Below are positions 26,628 to 35,938 of a stretch of 64,000 nucleotides of DNA, piece by piece. How positions within the stretch are numbered: position 1 is the stretch's first letter; every line of letters starts with the position of its first letter. The position numbers and the translations under genes are program-made. Location: assembly GCF_947077765.1 (NCBI RefSeq), contig NZ_CAMTTF010000008.1, positions 54,856 through 118,855 on the forward strand, in the 5' to 3' direction. The notes under the pieces were generated by a model. That model was given only the letters and a program-made list of their open reading frames with translations. It made no database searches and was not told the DNA's origin. This stretch comes from Salinibacter grassmerensis (GTDB taxonomy: Bacteria; Bacteroidota; Rhodothermia; Rhodothermales; Salinibacteraceae).

Positions 26628-27152
26628 CTAGGCGGGAACCGGGTCGAGGGCACGGTCAAGCTGAGCGCGCAACTTTTTGCGGCCCCGGTGGAGGTAGACC
26701 TTGACGGTGTTGAGCGGCATGTCGAGGGCCTCGGCAATCTCCTTGTACTTGAGTCCTTGCAGTTCGCGGAGGGCCACCACCCGCCGGTACGGATCGTCGA
26801 CTCGGTCCAGGGCGTCGAGCACGTGGTCGTGGAGGTCGGCCGCCTCGGTGTGGCGGTCGGGCGTCCGGCTCGGGCTCGGGGCACGGTCCACGCCGTCGGG
26901 GTCGTTCCGGACGGTCTTGCGCCGTCGCTGTCGGGCCCGAAGCCGGTCGATGCAGGCGTTCCGGGTCACGCGCATGAGCCAGGCGATAACCCCGTCCTCG
27001 TCGAGCTCGTCCTGGTGCTCCCAGAGCGTCACCAGTACCTCCTGGGTCACGTCCTGGGCCGTTGCGTCATCGTTCAGCATCGAGCGGGCGAACCGGTAGA
27101 CCTGGTCCTCGTGGTCGGAAACCTGACGTTCAAAGGCGGGAAACGTATTCAT
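26628..27152 (-). CDS. ECF-type RNA polymerase sigma factor
   Basis: 174 residues from the ATG at 27150-27152. Sigma region 2 (VYRFARSMLNDDATAQDVTQEVLVTLWEH) and region 4 (LKYKEIAEALDMPLNTVKVYLHRGRKKLR) are separated by a charged linker, as in sigma-70 family ECF factors. The longer frame to 27182 adds only MVRSIHGSTT. No anti-sigma gene is adjacent, so its control is not visible. The target promoters are unknown. It lies 95 bp upstream of tnaA on the same strand. Confidence 0.93.
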   Translation of the reverse strand: MNTFPAFERQVSDHEDQVYRFARSMLNDDATAQDVTQEVLVTLWEHQDELDEDGVIAWLMRVTRNACIDRLRARQRRRKTVRNDPDGVDRAPSPSRTPDRHTEAADLHDHVLDALDRVDDPYRRVVALRELQGLKYKEIAEALDMPLNTVKVYLHRGRKKLRAQLDRALDPVPA

Positions 27153-27535
27153 CGTGGTGGAGCCATGAATGGAACGAACCAAGCGAGCGCGACGATGGGC
27201 CGTCGCACAACCGCAGGGGACAGGTCGCGCCCCTCCTCGGTTGCAGGGGAGCCTACGGAGTGGGGCGGGGCCGGGATGCCGGCTGCGCGATGAGTGGGAC
27301 GATGCGTGCGATCAATCGCCAATCCTCGTTCTCCGGGCCCCTCCATAAAAAATGCCCCGACCGGGGACCGGCTGGGGCACTGGAGAAACGAGTCGGGACG
27401 TACGGAAAGGCTTCAACCACAGCCCATTGTCCGGACGCTCGCGCGGGCACGCCCTCAGAATTAAGAAAAGACACCGGGCTGGTCTCCAGGCTAGCGCCGC
27501 GCGGAGATCTGTCTCCTCCGAAGCGAGAGCGACCG
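27153..27535. other. Intergenic region (383 bp) without a convincing gene
   Basis: It lies between the ECF sigma gene and the 3' end of the HD-domain gene. It holds a strong intrinsic terminator (27347-27379) serving the minus strand. Short ORFs on both strands are Arg/Pro-rich and lack family features. No other structure was recognised. Confidence 0.6.
27347..27379 (-). terminator. Rho-independent terminator downstream of the HD-domain gene
   Basis: TGCCCC pairs with GGGGCA, and CCGG with CCGG inside, around a GGA loop. On the minus strand the stem is followed by six T residues (27352-27347). It is about 155 bp past the stop of the HD hydrolase gene (27536), so it would end that transcript after an untranslated tail. 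Confidence 0.75.
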
Positions 27536-28849
27536 TCACCCCTCAGAGACTGCGCCGAGGTCCAGGTCGACCGGCTTCGGAAAGCACACGTAGGGCTTCT
27601 CTACGAAGCCTGTGAGGTCCGAGATGGTGGCGGTGTCGGCCATCTGAGAGAGCTCGCGGGCGGTGCCGTCCCGCCCCAGGATGCCAATCAGTTCCTCGTC
27701 GCCGTCGTAGGCAGTGTGGCGCGACACGTTGAGGGTGAGGTAGTGCCGGGCGGCCGCCTCCGCCTCGGAGCGGGGCACAAGGTCCTCGGCCACGAGCCAG
27801 TCCGCCACGTCGGCGCGCCAGGCGTCGATCTGTGCCTCGTCGGGGCGCTGCGAGAGAAAGCGGACGCGCAGGAAAACACGGTTGATGAAGCGGTGGCACA
27901 GGTCGGCCAGAACCGGGTCGGGGCCCTGCATCCACTGCTTGAGGCTGAAAAGGACGTCGGTGTCGTCAAGTTGCAGGTAGTGGTCCTGGACCTCGGGGGT
28001 CTCGATCGCGTCGACGTGCACGTCGTGGTCGAGAAAGAAAAGCAGCGCCCGCGATCCCCGTTGCAGCCAGTCGGGGGCCGGCCCGGCGTCGAGGTGCGTC
28101 TGCGCGCGGCGCAGGATGCCCCGGAGCAACTCGTCGCCGGCCAGCACGGTCTTGTGGAGGTAGACCTGCCAGTACATGAGCCGGCGTGAGATGAGGAAGT
28201 TTTCCACGGCGTAGATGCCCTTCGCCTCGATCATGACCTCCGCGTCGGCCCCGCCCGAGAGGGGATGCACGCGCATGGTCTTGAGCAGACGCTGGACCCC
28301 CACTTCTCCCTCCGCCACGCCGGTGTAGAAGGAGTCGCGCCGGAGGTAGTCGAGCCGGTCCATGTCGAGCTGGCTCGACACCATCTGGTGGAAGAAGGGC
28401 CGGTCGTACGTGTCGTCGAACATGGCGAGGGCCATCTCAAGCGCGCCGTCCATGCGCTCGTTGAGGTCCGTCAGGAGGACCCGGCTCATGTCTTCGTGCG
28501 AAAAGTCCTCGATGAGCTCGTGTTCGAGGGTGTGAGAGAAGGCGCCGTGTCCCACGTCGTGCAGCAGGGCCACGGCCAGGGCGGCGGTCTGCTCCTCCGG
28601 GCTCACGGGCGTGCCCTTCTCGGTCAGGTTGGCGAGGGCGTCCTGCATGAGGGCCATTGCCCCCAGCGCGTGGTTGAAGCGCGTGTGCTCGGCGCCCGGA
28701 AAGACGAGATGCCCGACGCCGAGCTGGCGGATCCGGCGCAGCCGCTGGACCTCCGGCGTCTGGACGAGGTCCATGATCACGTTCTTCGGCACAGAGACAA
28801 ACCCGTGGACCGGGTCTGAGAAAAGCTTGAAGCGCTGGTTGGCGGACAC
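27536..28849 (-). CDS. HD-domain phosphohydrolase (dGTPase/SAMHD1-like)
   Basis: 437 residues from a GTG at 28847-28849, where homologous sequence begins (NQRFKLFSDPVHGFVSVP). Motifs are QRLRRIRQLG, HTRFNHALGA, the HD pair ALLHDVGHGAFSH (His97, Asp98), and DRLDYLRRDSFYTGV with a further metal-site Asp. The family hydrolyses nucleoside triphosphates or related phosphates; the exact substrate is not known. A longer version from the ATG at 28924 adds 25 Arg/Ser/Pro residues and starts 2 bp after the lipase stop. It follows the lipase gene on the same strand. Confidence 0.9.
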   Translation of the reverse strand: MSANQRFKLFSDPVHGFVSVPKNVIMDLVQTPEVQRLRRIRQLGVGHLVFPGAEHTRFNHALGAMALMQDALANLTEKGTPVSPEEQTAALAVALLHDVGHGAFSHTLEHELIEDFSHEDMSRVLLTDLNERMDGALEMALAMFDDTYDRPFFHQMVSSQLDMDRLDYLRRDSFYTGVAEGEVGVQRLLKTMRVHPLSGGADAEVMIEAKGIYAVENFLISRRLMYWQVYLHKTVLAGDELLRGILRRAQTHLDAGPAPDWLQRGSRALLFFLDHDVHVDAIETPEVQDHYLQLDDTDVLFSLKQWMQGPDPVLADLCHRFINRVFLRVRFLSQRPDEAQIDAWRADVADWLVAEDLVPRSEAEAAARHYLTLNVSRHTAYDGDEELIGILGRDGTARELSQMADTATISDLTGFVEKPYVCFPKPVDLDLGAVSEG

Positions 28850-28925
28850 GGGGGAAGAGTGAACAGGTGCAGAGGAGCGTCGAAGGGAGGAGCCGCACGG
28901 GAAGGCAGAGCGGCGCGTCGGCATC

Positions 28926-29798
28926 CTACCATCCGTCGTCGGCTAGATTCTGGACGATGGTGGTGTAGAACGCATTCGAGTCGAAGTCGGCGGCGAGCCC
29001 CGACGAGAGGCCCACCTGTCGGGCGTGATCGGCGTCCACGGTGCCCTGGTAGTCGCCCCAGCGAGCACTCTCGACGCTTACGATGCCGTCGTTTTCCCCT
29101 TCTTCCTCGTACAGGTAGCGGTTCAGGTAGCGAAAGATGGGGGCGATGGGGATGGCGGTCCCTTTGCCCGCCCGGCACCCGTAGGACCAGTATTCGACGT
29201 CCGGATGGTCGGGGACCTCGGGGTTGAACGTGTTTTCCATGTGCTCGGGGGTCAGCTCCGTAAGGGCCCGCCGGAGGTTGGCCGACCCGTCTTCCAGAAT
29301 GTGGGTGCCTACCCAGTCGGCCATGTCCGCCAGCCAGTCGCGCACCAGCTCGGGCTGGTCGAGCACGAGGGAGGCTACGGAGGAGCCGCGATGGGGGGTT
29401 GCGATCGTGACAAGGACGTCGACCACCTCGTGCCAGCCCATGGCCGAGATGAGGTAGCGGGCGTCCAGGCCGCCCATCGAGTGGGCGATCAGCAGCAGGC
29501 GGTCGGTCTTGGCTTCGTCGAGGACGCGCTCCAGGCGGTCGTTCCAGGTGGCGGTCCGGGCGCGGACAGTGTCGTAGGGGGACACGTTGGGCGCCACGGC
29601 CCGCACGCCCTGCGACCGCAGGTGCAGGGCCTCCTTGTGCAGGTGCCCGCCCCGCCGGAAGGACGCCCCCACGCCGAAGCCGTGCATGAGCACGACCGGG
29701 GTCTGTACCGGAATCAGTTCGGGCTGCGGGAAGGGCTCCAGGCCGGTAATGCGCCGCAGGGCGGAGGCCGGAATCGTGGGCTCCGGGTCGTCGGGCAT
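28926..29798 (-). CDS. Triacylglycerol lipase / alpha-beta hydrolase
   Basis: 290 residues. The oxyanion segment VVLMHGFGVG (36-44) and nucleophile elbow AHSMGG (Ser107) are clear. A candidate catalytic Asp in NDGIVSVESARWG and His in DADHARQVG match the pattern of family I bacterial lipases. No signal peptide is visible, so it may be cytoplasmic or use another route. The substrate is not certain. It lies directly upstream of the HD hydrolase gene on the same strand. Confidence 0.87.
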   Translation of the reverse strand: MPDDPEPTIPASALRRITGLEPFPQPELIPVQTPVVLMHGFGVGASFRRGGHLHKEALHLRSQGVRAVAPNVSPYDTVRARTATWNDRLERVLDEAKTDRLLLIAHSMGGLDARYLISAMGWHEVVDVLVTIATPHRGSSVASLVLDQPELVRDWLADMADWVGTHILEDGSANLRRALTELTPEHMENTFNPEVPDHPDVEYWSYGCRAGKGTAIPIAPIFRYLNRYLYEEEGENDGIVSVESARWGDYQGTVDADHARQVGLSSGLAADFDSNAFYTTIVQNLADDGW

Positions 29799-29879
29799 GG
29801 TGGGGGTGAAGGTGCTCGGAAGAATCGCTGGCTGAGTGATACCCGAACTGAACCGGGCGGGTTCGTGGGCCCGACGGCC

Positions 29880-30533
29880 TTACAGCGAGAGGATGGGCAG
29901 GAGCGAAGTGGAATGGCCCATGATGAGCGCTTCGCCGGCGACCACTGCCAGCGCGGCCCCGACGGGCACGCGGATGTTGTCGTTCACCGGCAGCGGGAGG
30001 GCCTCGAGGCCGGCCCCCACCAGGACGCCGCCGGCCGCCGGGCCGAGGGCGATGGACGAAAAGAAGGTCACCACGCCCAGGCCCGTGACCACGAACGCGG
30101 CGGTGCCCTCTACGGTCGCCGAAAGGGGGCCCCATGCATGGCGGCCCCACCGGCGCCCCACCAGTGCGGCGGCGGCGTCCGCCAGCATGGCCATCACGAG
30201 CACCGGCACCGCAATCCGGAGGGGGAACAGCGCCACCATCATGGCGGCGCCTACCAGTACGCACGTGGCCCCATTGAATTGCACCCCCGTTCTTGTTGCC
30301 GGCAATTCTTCCGCCCGCATCAGGGCCCCGAAGCCCCACCGGATGACCGCGTTGAAGGGCTCAGAATAGGCCCGAGCCACGTCGGCGGCGATGGCCACGA
30401 GCGCTGCGGGGGCCAACAGGTACAGTGCCGTCGGCATGCCGATCACCCATGCCCCAAACGGGATCAAGAGGGCGAGGAGGTGGAGGGCCTTCCGGGCGAC
30501 TTCGCCGGTGTACGAGAGGGAAGAGGCGGACAC
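29880..30533 (-). CDS. Dolichol/diacylglycerol-kinase-like membrane protein (CTP-dependent lipid kinase family)
   Basis: 217 residues, mostly hydrophobic, with about six membrane segments. It begins SLSYTGEVARKALHLLALLIPF, whose RKxxH start resembles the polyprenol and phytol kinase family. A loop ADAAAALVGRRWGRHAWG followed by STVEGTAAFVVTG matches the DAxA-VGrrfG and K/S-x-EG signatures of CTP-utilising lipid kinases. The lipid acceptor is unknown. It lies 81 bp upstream of the lipase gene on the same strand and diverges from the dienelactone hydrolase gene. Confidence 0.8.
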   Translation of the reverse strand: MSASSLSYTGEVARKALHLLALLIPFGAWVIGMPTALYLLAPAALVAIAADVARAYSEPFNAVIRWGFGALMRAEELPATRTGVQFNGATCVLVGAAMMVALFPLRIAVPVLVMAMLADAAAALVGRRWGRHAWGPLSATVEGTAAFVVTGLGVVTFFSSIALGPAAGGVLVGAGLEALPLPVNDNIRVPVGAALAVVAGEALIMGHSTSLLPILSL

Positions 30534-30740
30534 GAGACGGCGAAACCAGGGCGCGAGATTCCGTTCGTCTCCCGAACCTTCCGGCCCGGCGATGGTTCAG
30601 CATCTTACCAAATCCGGTTCCACTTCCTGGGCAAAACCAGTGAAGTCCGGGCCGCCTTCCCAACAAAGGGATTTCCTCCTGGGTTGACCGCAGGCCTTTC
30701 GCCGTCTCTCAGCACCTCCTCCCGAAAAGTCCTTGCGCCC

Positions 30741-31616
30741 ATGCGCGCCACCGCTTCTGTACTCGTCGTCTGTATGCTTCCACTGCTCGCTGGCTGTGGC
30801 TCCGGCTCCGACGGTGGCTCCGAGGCCGAACGCATGGCGGAGAAGCACGAGGGCGACACGCCCACAGCCACCGAGGCCGCCCAGGCCCCCGAGATTCCTG
30901 TGGAGGGGCGCACGGTGACCTACACGCAGCAGAATGGGACGGACCAGACTGGGTACCTTGCCGTGCCCGCCAATGAGGACTCGGTGCGGTCGGCGCACGA
31001 GGGCGACGCACTACCCGGCATCGTGGTGATCCACGAGTGGTGGGGCCTTAATGACAACGTCCGGGCTGCCACCCGGCGCCTCGCCGGCGAGGGATACCGC
31101 GCCCTGGCTGTGGACCTGTACGGCAATGCCGTCGCCGAAACGCCGGACTCGGCCCAGGCGCTCATGGGGCGGGCGATGCGCGATGCGTCGCGGCTCGTCG
31201 AGAACGTGCTGGACGGACGAGCCTATCTGACGTCTGAGACCGGCGCGCCCCGGACGGCTCTGCTAGGCTGGTGCTTCGGCGGGGGCATGACGTACCGGAC
31301 CCTGGCAAATGACGCGTCCGGCTTCGACGCGGCCGTGGCCTACTACGGCACGCCGGAGCCCCTTTCTGGGACGGCCCTGCAAGAGTTGGAGACGCCGATC
31401 CTCGCCCACTTCGGCACGGAGGACCAGGCCGTTTCAATCGACGCGGCCCGGGGCTTCCGAGACCGGATGGAGGACACTGGGAAATCGCTCTCGTACCACG
31501 AGTACGACGCCGGCCACGCATTTGCGAACCCGTCGGGGGAGAGCTACCAGCCAGCGGCCGCCGGGCAGGCCTGGACGCGCACGACCGACTTTCTGCGGAC
31601 GCACCTCTCCCCGTAG
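30741..31616 (+). CDS. Dienelactone-hydrolase-family lipoprotein
   Basis: 291 residues from the ATG at 30741. The N-terminus carries a lipoprotein signal with lipobox LAGC (Cys19), so it should be membrane-anchored outside the cytoplasm. The catalytic core has VVIHEWWGLND, the nucleophile in LGWCFGG (Cys178), Asp228 in GTEDQAV and His259 in DAGHAF, a full Cys/Asp/His triad of the DLH type. An acidic Glu/Thr-rich linker (about 20-50) separates anchor and enzyme. The physiological ester is unknown. The longer upstream frame is a shadow of the kinase-like gene. Confidence 0.92.
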   Translation: MRATASVLVVCMLPLLAGCGSGSDGGSEAERMAEKHEGDTPTATEAAQAPEIPVEGRTVTYTQQNGTDQTGYLAVPANEDSVRSAHEGDALPGIVVIHEWWGLNDNVRAATRRLAGEGYRALAVDLYGNAVAETPDSAQALMGRAMRDASRLVENVLDGRAYLTSETGAPRTALLGWCFGGGMTYRTLANDASGFDAAVAYYGTPEPLSGTALQELETPILAHFGTEDQAVSIDAARGFRDRMEDTGKSLSYHEYDAGHAFANPSGESYQPAAAGQAWTRTTDFLRTHLSP

Positions 31617-31704
31617 GCGCTCTCGGTTCCTGCCGAGCACGTGTGGCACCATCGGTTCGACGCTCTCTGCACTCGTTCACTCTTTCGGACCTACGTTCGC
31701 GTAT

Positions 31705-32769
31705 ATGGCCTCTTTTCCGCCCCTCGACAATGACCGCCTGCTCCGCGCCGCCCGCGGGAAGCCCACCGACTGCACGCCGGTCTGGATGATGCGGCAGGCC
31801 GGTCGGTACTTGCCCGAGTACCAGGCGATCCGCGAGGAGCACCGTTTTTTCGAGGTCGTGGAGACGCCCGAGCTCGCGGCGGAGGTGACCATCCAGCCGG
31901 TAGAGCGCTTTTCCCTCGACGCGGCGATTCTCTTCTGCGACATCATGGTGGTGCCGGAGGCGATGGGGCTCACGGTCAAGATGGTGTCGGGGCAGGGGCC
32001 GACCTTCCCGAGGCCCCTCACGACGCCCGACGAGATGGAGCGCCTCGTGGAGCCGGATGTGGAGAAGTCCCTCCAGCACGTGTTTGAGGCACTGACGGTG
32101 ACGCGGCACGAGCTGGCCGGGCGCGTGCCGCTGATTGGCTTCTCGGGGGCGCCGTGGACCCTCATGGCGTACATGGTGGAAGGGGGAGGCAGCAAGTCGT
32201 ACCGGGCCGCCCGGCGCTGGCTGTACCGCCACCCCGAAGCCAGCAAGGCCCTGCTCCAGCGCACGACGGACGTGATTGTCGACTATCTGATCCGCCAGGT
32301 AGACGCCGGGGCGCAGGTGCTTCAGGTGTTTGACTCCTGGGCGGGCCTCCACACCCCCGAGAATTTCCGGACGTTCTGCCTGCCGTACCTCGCCGAGATT
32401 GCCGCGCGGGTGAAGGAGGCGCATCCCGATGTGCCGCTCGTTGTCTTCGCGAAGGGGGCACACTACGCCCTGGACGCGCTGGCGGACACGGACTACGACG
32501 TGATTAGTCTTGACTCTACGATGGACCCGGAAGCCGCCCGTGACACGGTCGGCGACCGGGCCGTCTTGCAGGGCAACCTCGACCCATGCGCGCTGTACGC
32601 CCCGCCCGATGTCCTGCGACGCGAGGTGCAGCATATGCTCGCGGACTTCGGGCCGCACCATCACATTGGCAACTTGGGCCACGGCATGCTGCCGGACCAC
32701 GACCCCGAGCACGCCCGCGTCTTTGTCGACACGGTCCACGAGCAGTCTCGGCACATGCGGACCGTCTGA
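31705..32769 (+). CDS. hemE: Uroporphyrinogen decarboxylase
   Basis: 354 residues from the ATG at 31705. The N-terminal signature PVWMMRQAGRYLPEY (26-40) and the second signature PLIGFSGAPWTLMAYMVEGGGSK are present. Family residues in VFDSWAG and LDPCALYAPP are also seen. The enzyme removes four acetate carboxyls from uroporphyrinogen III to give coproporphyrinogen III in haem synthesis. No other hem gene is adjacent. The gap to the next gene is 69 bp. Confidence 0.97.
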   Translation: MASFPPLDNDRLLRAARGKPTDCTPVWMMRQAGRYLPEYQAIREEHRFFEVVETPELAAEVTIQPVERFSLDAAILFCDIMVVPEAMGLTVKMVSGQGPTFPRPLTTPDEMERLVEPDVEKSLQHVFEALTVTRHELAGRVPLIGFSGAPWTLMAYMVEGGGSKSYRAARRWLYRHPEASKALLQRTTDVIVDYLIRQVDAGAQVLQVFDSWAGLHTPENFRTFCLPYLAEIAARVKEAHPDVPLVVFAKGAHYALDALADTDYDVISLDSTMDPEAARDTVGDRAVLQGNLDPCALYAPPDVLRREVQHMLADFGPHHHIGNLGHGMLPDHDPEHARVFVDTVHEQSRHMRTV

Positions 32770-32838
32770 AGAAGGCCGTTGGCGAGGTCGGAACTGCCCG
32801 CTCTCCCACATTCCGTTTCACGCACCCCCTTGACTGTT

Positions 32839-35145
32839 ATGCTCGATACCGACTCGCCACGGGTTCGCGCCGTCCTTCCGCTACTGTACGTGGCCTGGGC
32901 GGACGGGGTGCTCACGCCGTCGGAGGCCGCGACGATCCGGAGCCACCTTCGCAGGCAGGGGTGGCTCGATGCGTCCACCCGTGAGGAGATCTGCGACCAC
33001 CTTGACCCCCAGTCGCCCCCCACGCCCACGCAGTACCTCCGGTGGATCCGCACGCTGCGGGACGGGGCCGGGAACGCGGCAGTGACGTCCCGGTGCTCAC
33101 TCGCGGAGCTCGGGATGGCCCTCGCAAACGCTGGGGGGGATGGGGTGGCCCTGCCCGAAGATTCTCGTCGGGCGTTGGAAGACATTGAGTCGGCCCTTAA
33201 CATTGACGGGGAGGAGGTCGTGCGTGATCTCCTCGGGGAGCGGCCCGAGCCGTCGCCCGTGGAGCCGGAGGCGCCGTTCGACACGGACGCGATGCAGCGT
33301 CTCCTCGACGGCCCTCACGCGGACCTGCGTGAGAACATCCGCACGCTTCTTCAGGATCCGGCGTTCGAGTACCAGGACGGGCTGGACACCGAGGCCTACC
33401 GCGAGCAGGTTCTTCGCTGGTGCGAGCACCTGGCCGACCAGGGGCTTGGGGCGCTGGCCTATCCCGACGAGTACGGCGGCGGGGGCAACATGGAGCAGTT
33501 CATCGTCGCCTTCGAGACGCTTGCCTACCACGACCTGAACCTGGTCGTCAAGTTCGGGGTGCAGTTCGGCCTGTTTGGGGGAAGCATCCACCACCTCGGC
33601 ACGGAGCGCCACCACGAGGAGTACCTGGACCGCGTGGGCACGCTCGACCTGCCCGGCTGCTTCGCCATGACGGAGTGGGGACACGGCTCGAACGTGCGAG
33701 AGCTAGAGACGACGGCCCGCTACGACCCCGCGACCGAGGAGTTTGTAATCAACACGCCCCACGACGGCGCCCGGAAGGAATGGATTGGCAACGCTGCGGC
33801 CCACGGGCAGATGGCGACCGTCTTCGCCCAGCTCCGGACCGACGGGGAGGAGCACGGGGTCCACGCCTTCCTTGTGCCCATTCGGGCCGACGACGGGACC
33901 CCGCAGCCGCGCGTCCGAATCGAGGACTGCGGCGAGAAGGTCGGCCTCAACGGCGTCGACAACGGACGGCTCTGGTTTGACCAGGTGCGCATCCCACGAA
34001 CGAACCTGCTCGACCGGCACGCACAGGTGGCCCCGGACGGCACCTACGACAGTCCGATCCCGAGCTCCGGCAAGCGCTTCTTTACCATGCTGAGCACGTT
34101 GATCGGGGGGCGCATCAGCGTGGCACGGGCGGGGCTGAGCGCGGCCAAGTCGGGCCTCACGATTGCCGTGCGCTACGGCAACCGGCGCCGCCAGTTTGGG
34201 CCCAAGGACGAACCGGAGGTGCCGCTCCTCGACTACCGCACCCACAAGCGGCGTCTCCTCCCGCGCCTGGCCACGACCTACGCCCTCCACTTTGCGCTCG
34301 ACGACCTCACCGCGCGGTTCACGCGCAAGGGGCGCGGCGAGTCGCTGGAGGCCATCGAGGCGGAGGCGAACGCGCTGAAGGCGTACGCCACGTGGCACAC
34401 GAGCTCCACCCTTCAGGAAGCGCGTGAGGCCTGTGGCGGGCAGGGCTACCGGGCCGACACCCGCATCGGACGCCTCCGGGCGGACACGGACGTCTTCACG
34501 ACCTTCGAAGGCGATAACACCGTGCTCATGCTGCAGGTGGCGAAGGGGCTGCTCTCCGACTTCCAACGGGAGTTTCGGGACATGAACCTGTGGGGGATGG
34601 CGCGGCTGGTGGCCGACGAGGTGGCCACACAGGTACAGGAGCTCAATCCGGTCGTCACGCGCAAGACCGACCCCGAACACCTGCGGGCCCTCTCCTTCCA
34701 GCAGAGCGCGCTTGCGTACCGGGCCGAGAAACAGCTTCAGAACGTCGGCCGGCGCCTCCAGCGGCGCATCGACGACGGTACGGAGCCGTTCGATGCGTTC
34801 GTGGACGTGCAGGATCACCTCGTGCAGTGCGCCCGGGCGGACGCCGAACGAATGATCCTGGAGCGCTTCGCGGACGCGGCCGAGGACGTCGACGATCCGG
34901 ACCTCCAAGACACGCTCACGGCGCTCCGCCGCTTGTTTGCACTGTCCCGCATCGAGGCCGACCTGGACTGGTTCCTGGAGGCCGGCTACGTGAGTGGGGC
35001 GAAGGCAAAGGCCATCCGGGGTGCCGTAAACGACTTGTGCGACGAGGTGCGCCCCCAGGCGGAGGCCCTCGTCAACGCCTTTGGCATCCCGGACGCCCTG
35101 CTGGGCGCCCCGATCGCGACGGAGCCCGGCCCTGGCCCGACGTGA
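32839..35145 (+). CDS. TerB-like domain fused to acyl-CoA oxidase/dehydrogenase
   Basis: 768 residues from the ATG at 32839. Residues about 8-66 resemble a TerB-like helical domain (LPLLYVAWADGVLTPSEAA). A linker of about 70 residues follows, then an acyl-CoA oxidase or dehydrogenase core: YPDEYGGGGN, CFAMTEWGHGSN, GGRISVARAGLSAAKSGL, EACGGQGY, and TTFEGDNTVLMLQVAKG with the segment bearing the usual catalytic Glu. A C-terminal helical region like acyl-CoA oxidases ends the protein. It probably oxidises acyl-CoA esters with FAD, and if it is an oxidase it uses oxygen. The role of the TerB-like part is unknown. Start sites further upstream add no family residues. Confidence 0.9.
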   Translation: MLDTDSPRVRAVLPLLYVAWADGVLTPSEAATIRSHLRRQGWLDASTREEICDHLDPQSPPTPTQYLRWIRTLRDGAGNAAVTSRCSLAELGMALANAGGDGVALPEDSRRALEDIESALNIDGEEVVRDLLGERPEPSPVEPEAPFDTDAMQRLLDGPHADLRENIRTLLQDPAFEYQDGLDTEAYREQVLRWCEHLADQGLGALAYPDEYGGGGNMEQFIVAFETLAYHDLNLVVKFGVQFGLFGGSIHHLGTERHHEEYLDRVGTLDLPGCFAMTEWGHGSNVRELETTARYDPATEEFVINTPHDGARKEWIGNAAAHGQMATVFAQLRTDGEEHGVHAFLVPIRADDGTPQPRVRIEDCGEKVGLNGVDNGRLWFDQVRIPRTNLLDRHAQVAPDGTYDSPIPSSGKRFFTMLSTLIGGRISVARAGLSAAKSGLTIAVRYGNRRRQFGPKDEPEVPLLDYRTHKRRLLPRLATTYALHFALDDLTARFTRKGRGESLEAIEAEANALKAYATWHTSSTLQEAREACGGQGYRADTRIGRLRADTDVFTTFEGDNTVLMLQVAKGLLSDFQREFRDMNLWGMARLVADEVATQVQELNPVVTRKTDPEHLRALSFQQSALAYRAEKQLQNVGRRLQRRIDDGTEPFDAFVDVQDHLVQCARADAERMILERFADAAEDVDDPDLQDTLTALRRLFALSRIEADLDWFLEAGYVSGAKAKAIRGAVNDLCDEVRPQAEALVNAFGIPDALLGAPIATEPGPGPT

Positions 35146-35167
35146 TACGGGCGACGAGCCGCTGGCG

Positions 35168-35437
35168 TCAGAGCAGCAGCCCCCACGCGACGGCCATCCC
35201 CAGACAGCCACCGAGCAGCAGGAGGTCAGTAGGACGAGACCACGCTCCCCGTCTGTAGACCCCGTACAGGGCCACGGGCCAGCACACGAGCACAAGCAGG
35301 CCGAGCCACCCGGTGTGCTCGTGCCACGGCGGGCCCGTTGCCTCCGAAAGGTGAACCTGCGTCAGCGTCTCTCCACAAACCGGGCAATAGTCGTCCGACG
35401 GTTCGCGATGGGCACCGCAGGAGGGACAGCGCTCCAT
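35168..35437 (-). CDS. Zinc-ribbon small membrane protein, 89 aa
   Basis: The N-terminus holds a double CxxC zinc ribbon (CPSCGAHREPSDDYCPVCG, Cys4, Cys7, Cys18, Cys21). Two hydrophobic segments follow, LGLLVLVCWPVALYGVY and LLLLGGCLGMAVAWGLLL. The ribbon would lie on the cytoplasmic side. No specific family or partner was recognised. It converges with the acyl-CoA oxidase gene at a 22-bp gap. Confidence 0.8.
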   Translation of the reverse strand: MERCPSCGAHREPSDDYCPVCGETLTQVHLSEATGPPWHEHTGWLGLLVLVCWPVALYGVYRRGAWSRPTDLLLLGGCLGMAVAWGLLL

Positions 35438-35511
35438 AAGAGAAGAGAAAACGCGTAGAACTTGGCCTGCCTTGGCAGATCGCCCGTGGTCCTATCGGCG
35501 AGACTGCGCGG

Positions 35512-35859
35512 CTAGCTGAAGGTCTGGCCCCGCTGCTCCATGGCCTGGCGGGCGTTTCTCTGCAGCCATCGCCCGAGCTGCATGGCGTGCTCGGGCGTCA
35601 TGACGAGGGACGCCTGCACCTCGCGCGTCAGCTCCCCACGCGTGACCTGCCCGCTGCGCTCACTGAGGTCGACCTGACCGGTCTCGTCGATCTGGTGACT
35701 TACGTGGTGGGGAATGCTACTACGCTCGACGTACAGATTCGCCACCACCGAAGCCCCGTCCGGGGACGGGCCGCCATGCGCCCCGGTCGCGGTAATGGTG
35801 TGCACCGTGTCGGCGTCTTCGTAGACGAACGTGATTTCGTCTTGAGAGTCGTCGGGCAT
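35512..35859 (-). CDS. Hypothetical protein, DUF3467-like C-terminus
   Basis: 115 residues from the ATG at 35857-35859. The C-terminal part (REVQASLVMTPEHAMQLGRWLQRN) resembles the end of DUF3467 proteins, where a strand and a helix follow a conserved SPEHA-like motif. The N-terminal half is acidic (MPDDSQDEITFVYEDAD). Function is unknown. The longer upstream frame overlaps the DUF2911 gene's end and is not preferred. Its 3' end is 74 bp from the zinc-ribbon gene. Confidence 0.6.
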   Translation of the reverse strand: MPDDSQDEITFVYEDADTVHTITATGAHGGPSPDGASVVANLYVERSSIPHHVSHQIDETGQVDLSERSGQVTRGELTREVQASLVMTPEHAMQLGRWLQRNARQAMEQRGQTFS

Positions 35860-35938
35860 GGAGACGGGCCGGTCGGATGGGATGGATCGTGCGGAGCAAA
35901 AATGGGAAACTGGGGTGCAAGGCCCAGACGGGGGCGTG

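Noticed and set aside
28777..30339. 520-codon minus-strand frame across the lipase and kinase-like genes
   Set aside because: It overlaps two better-supported genes in another frame and is composed of Arg/Gly/Pro-rich low-complexity sequence.
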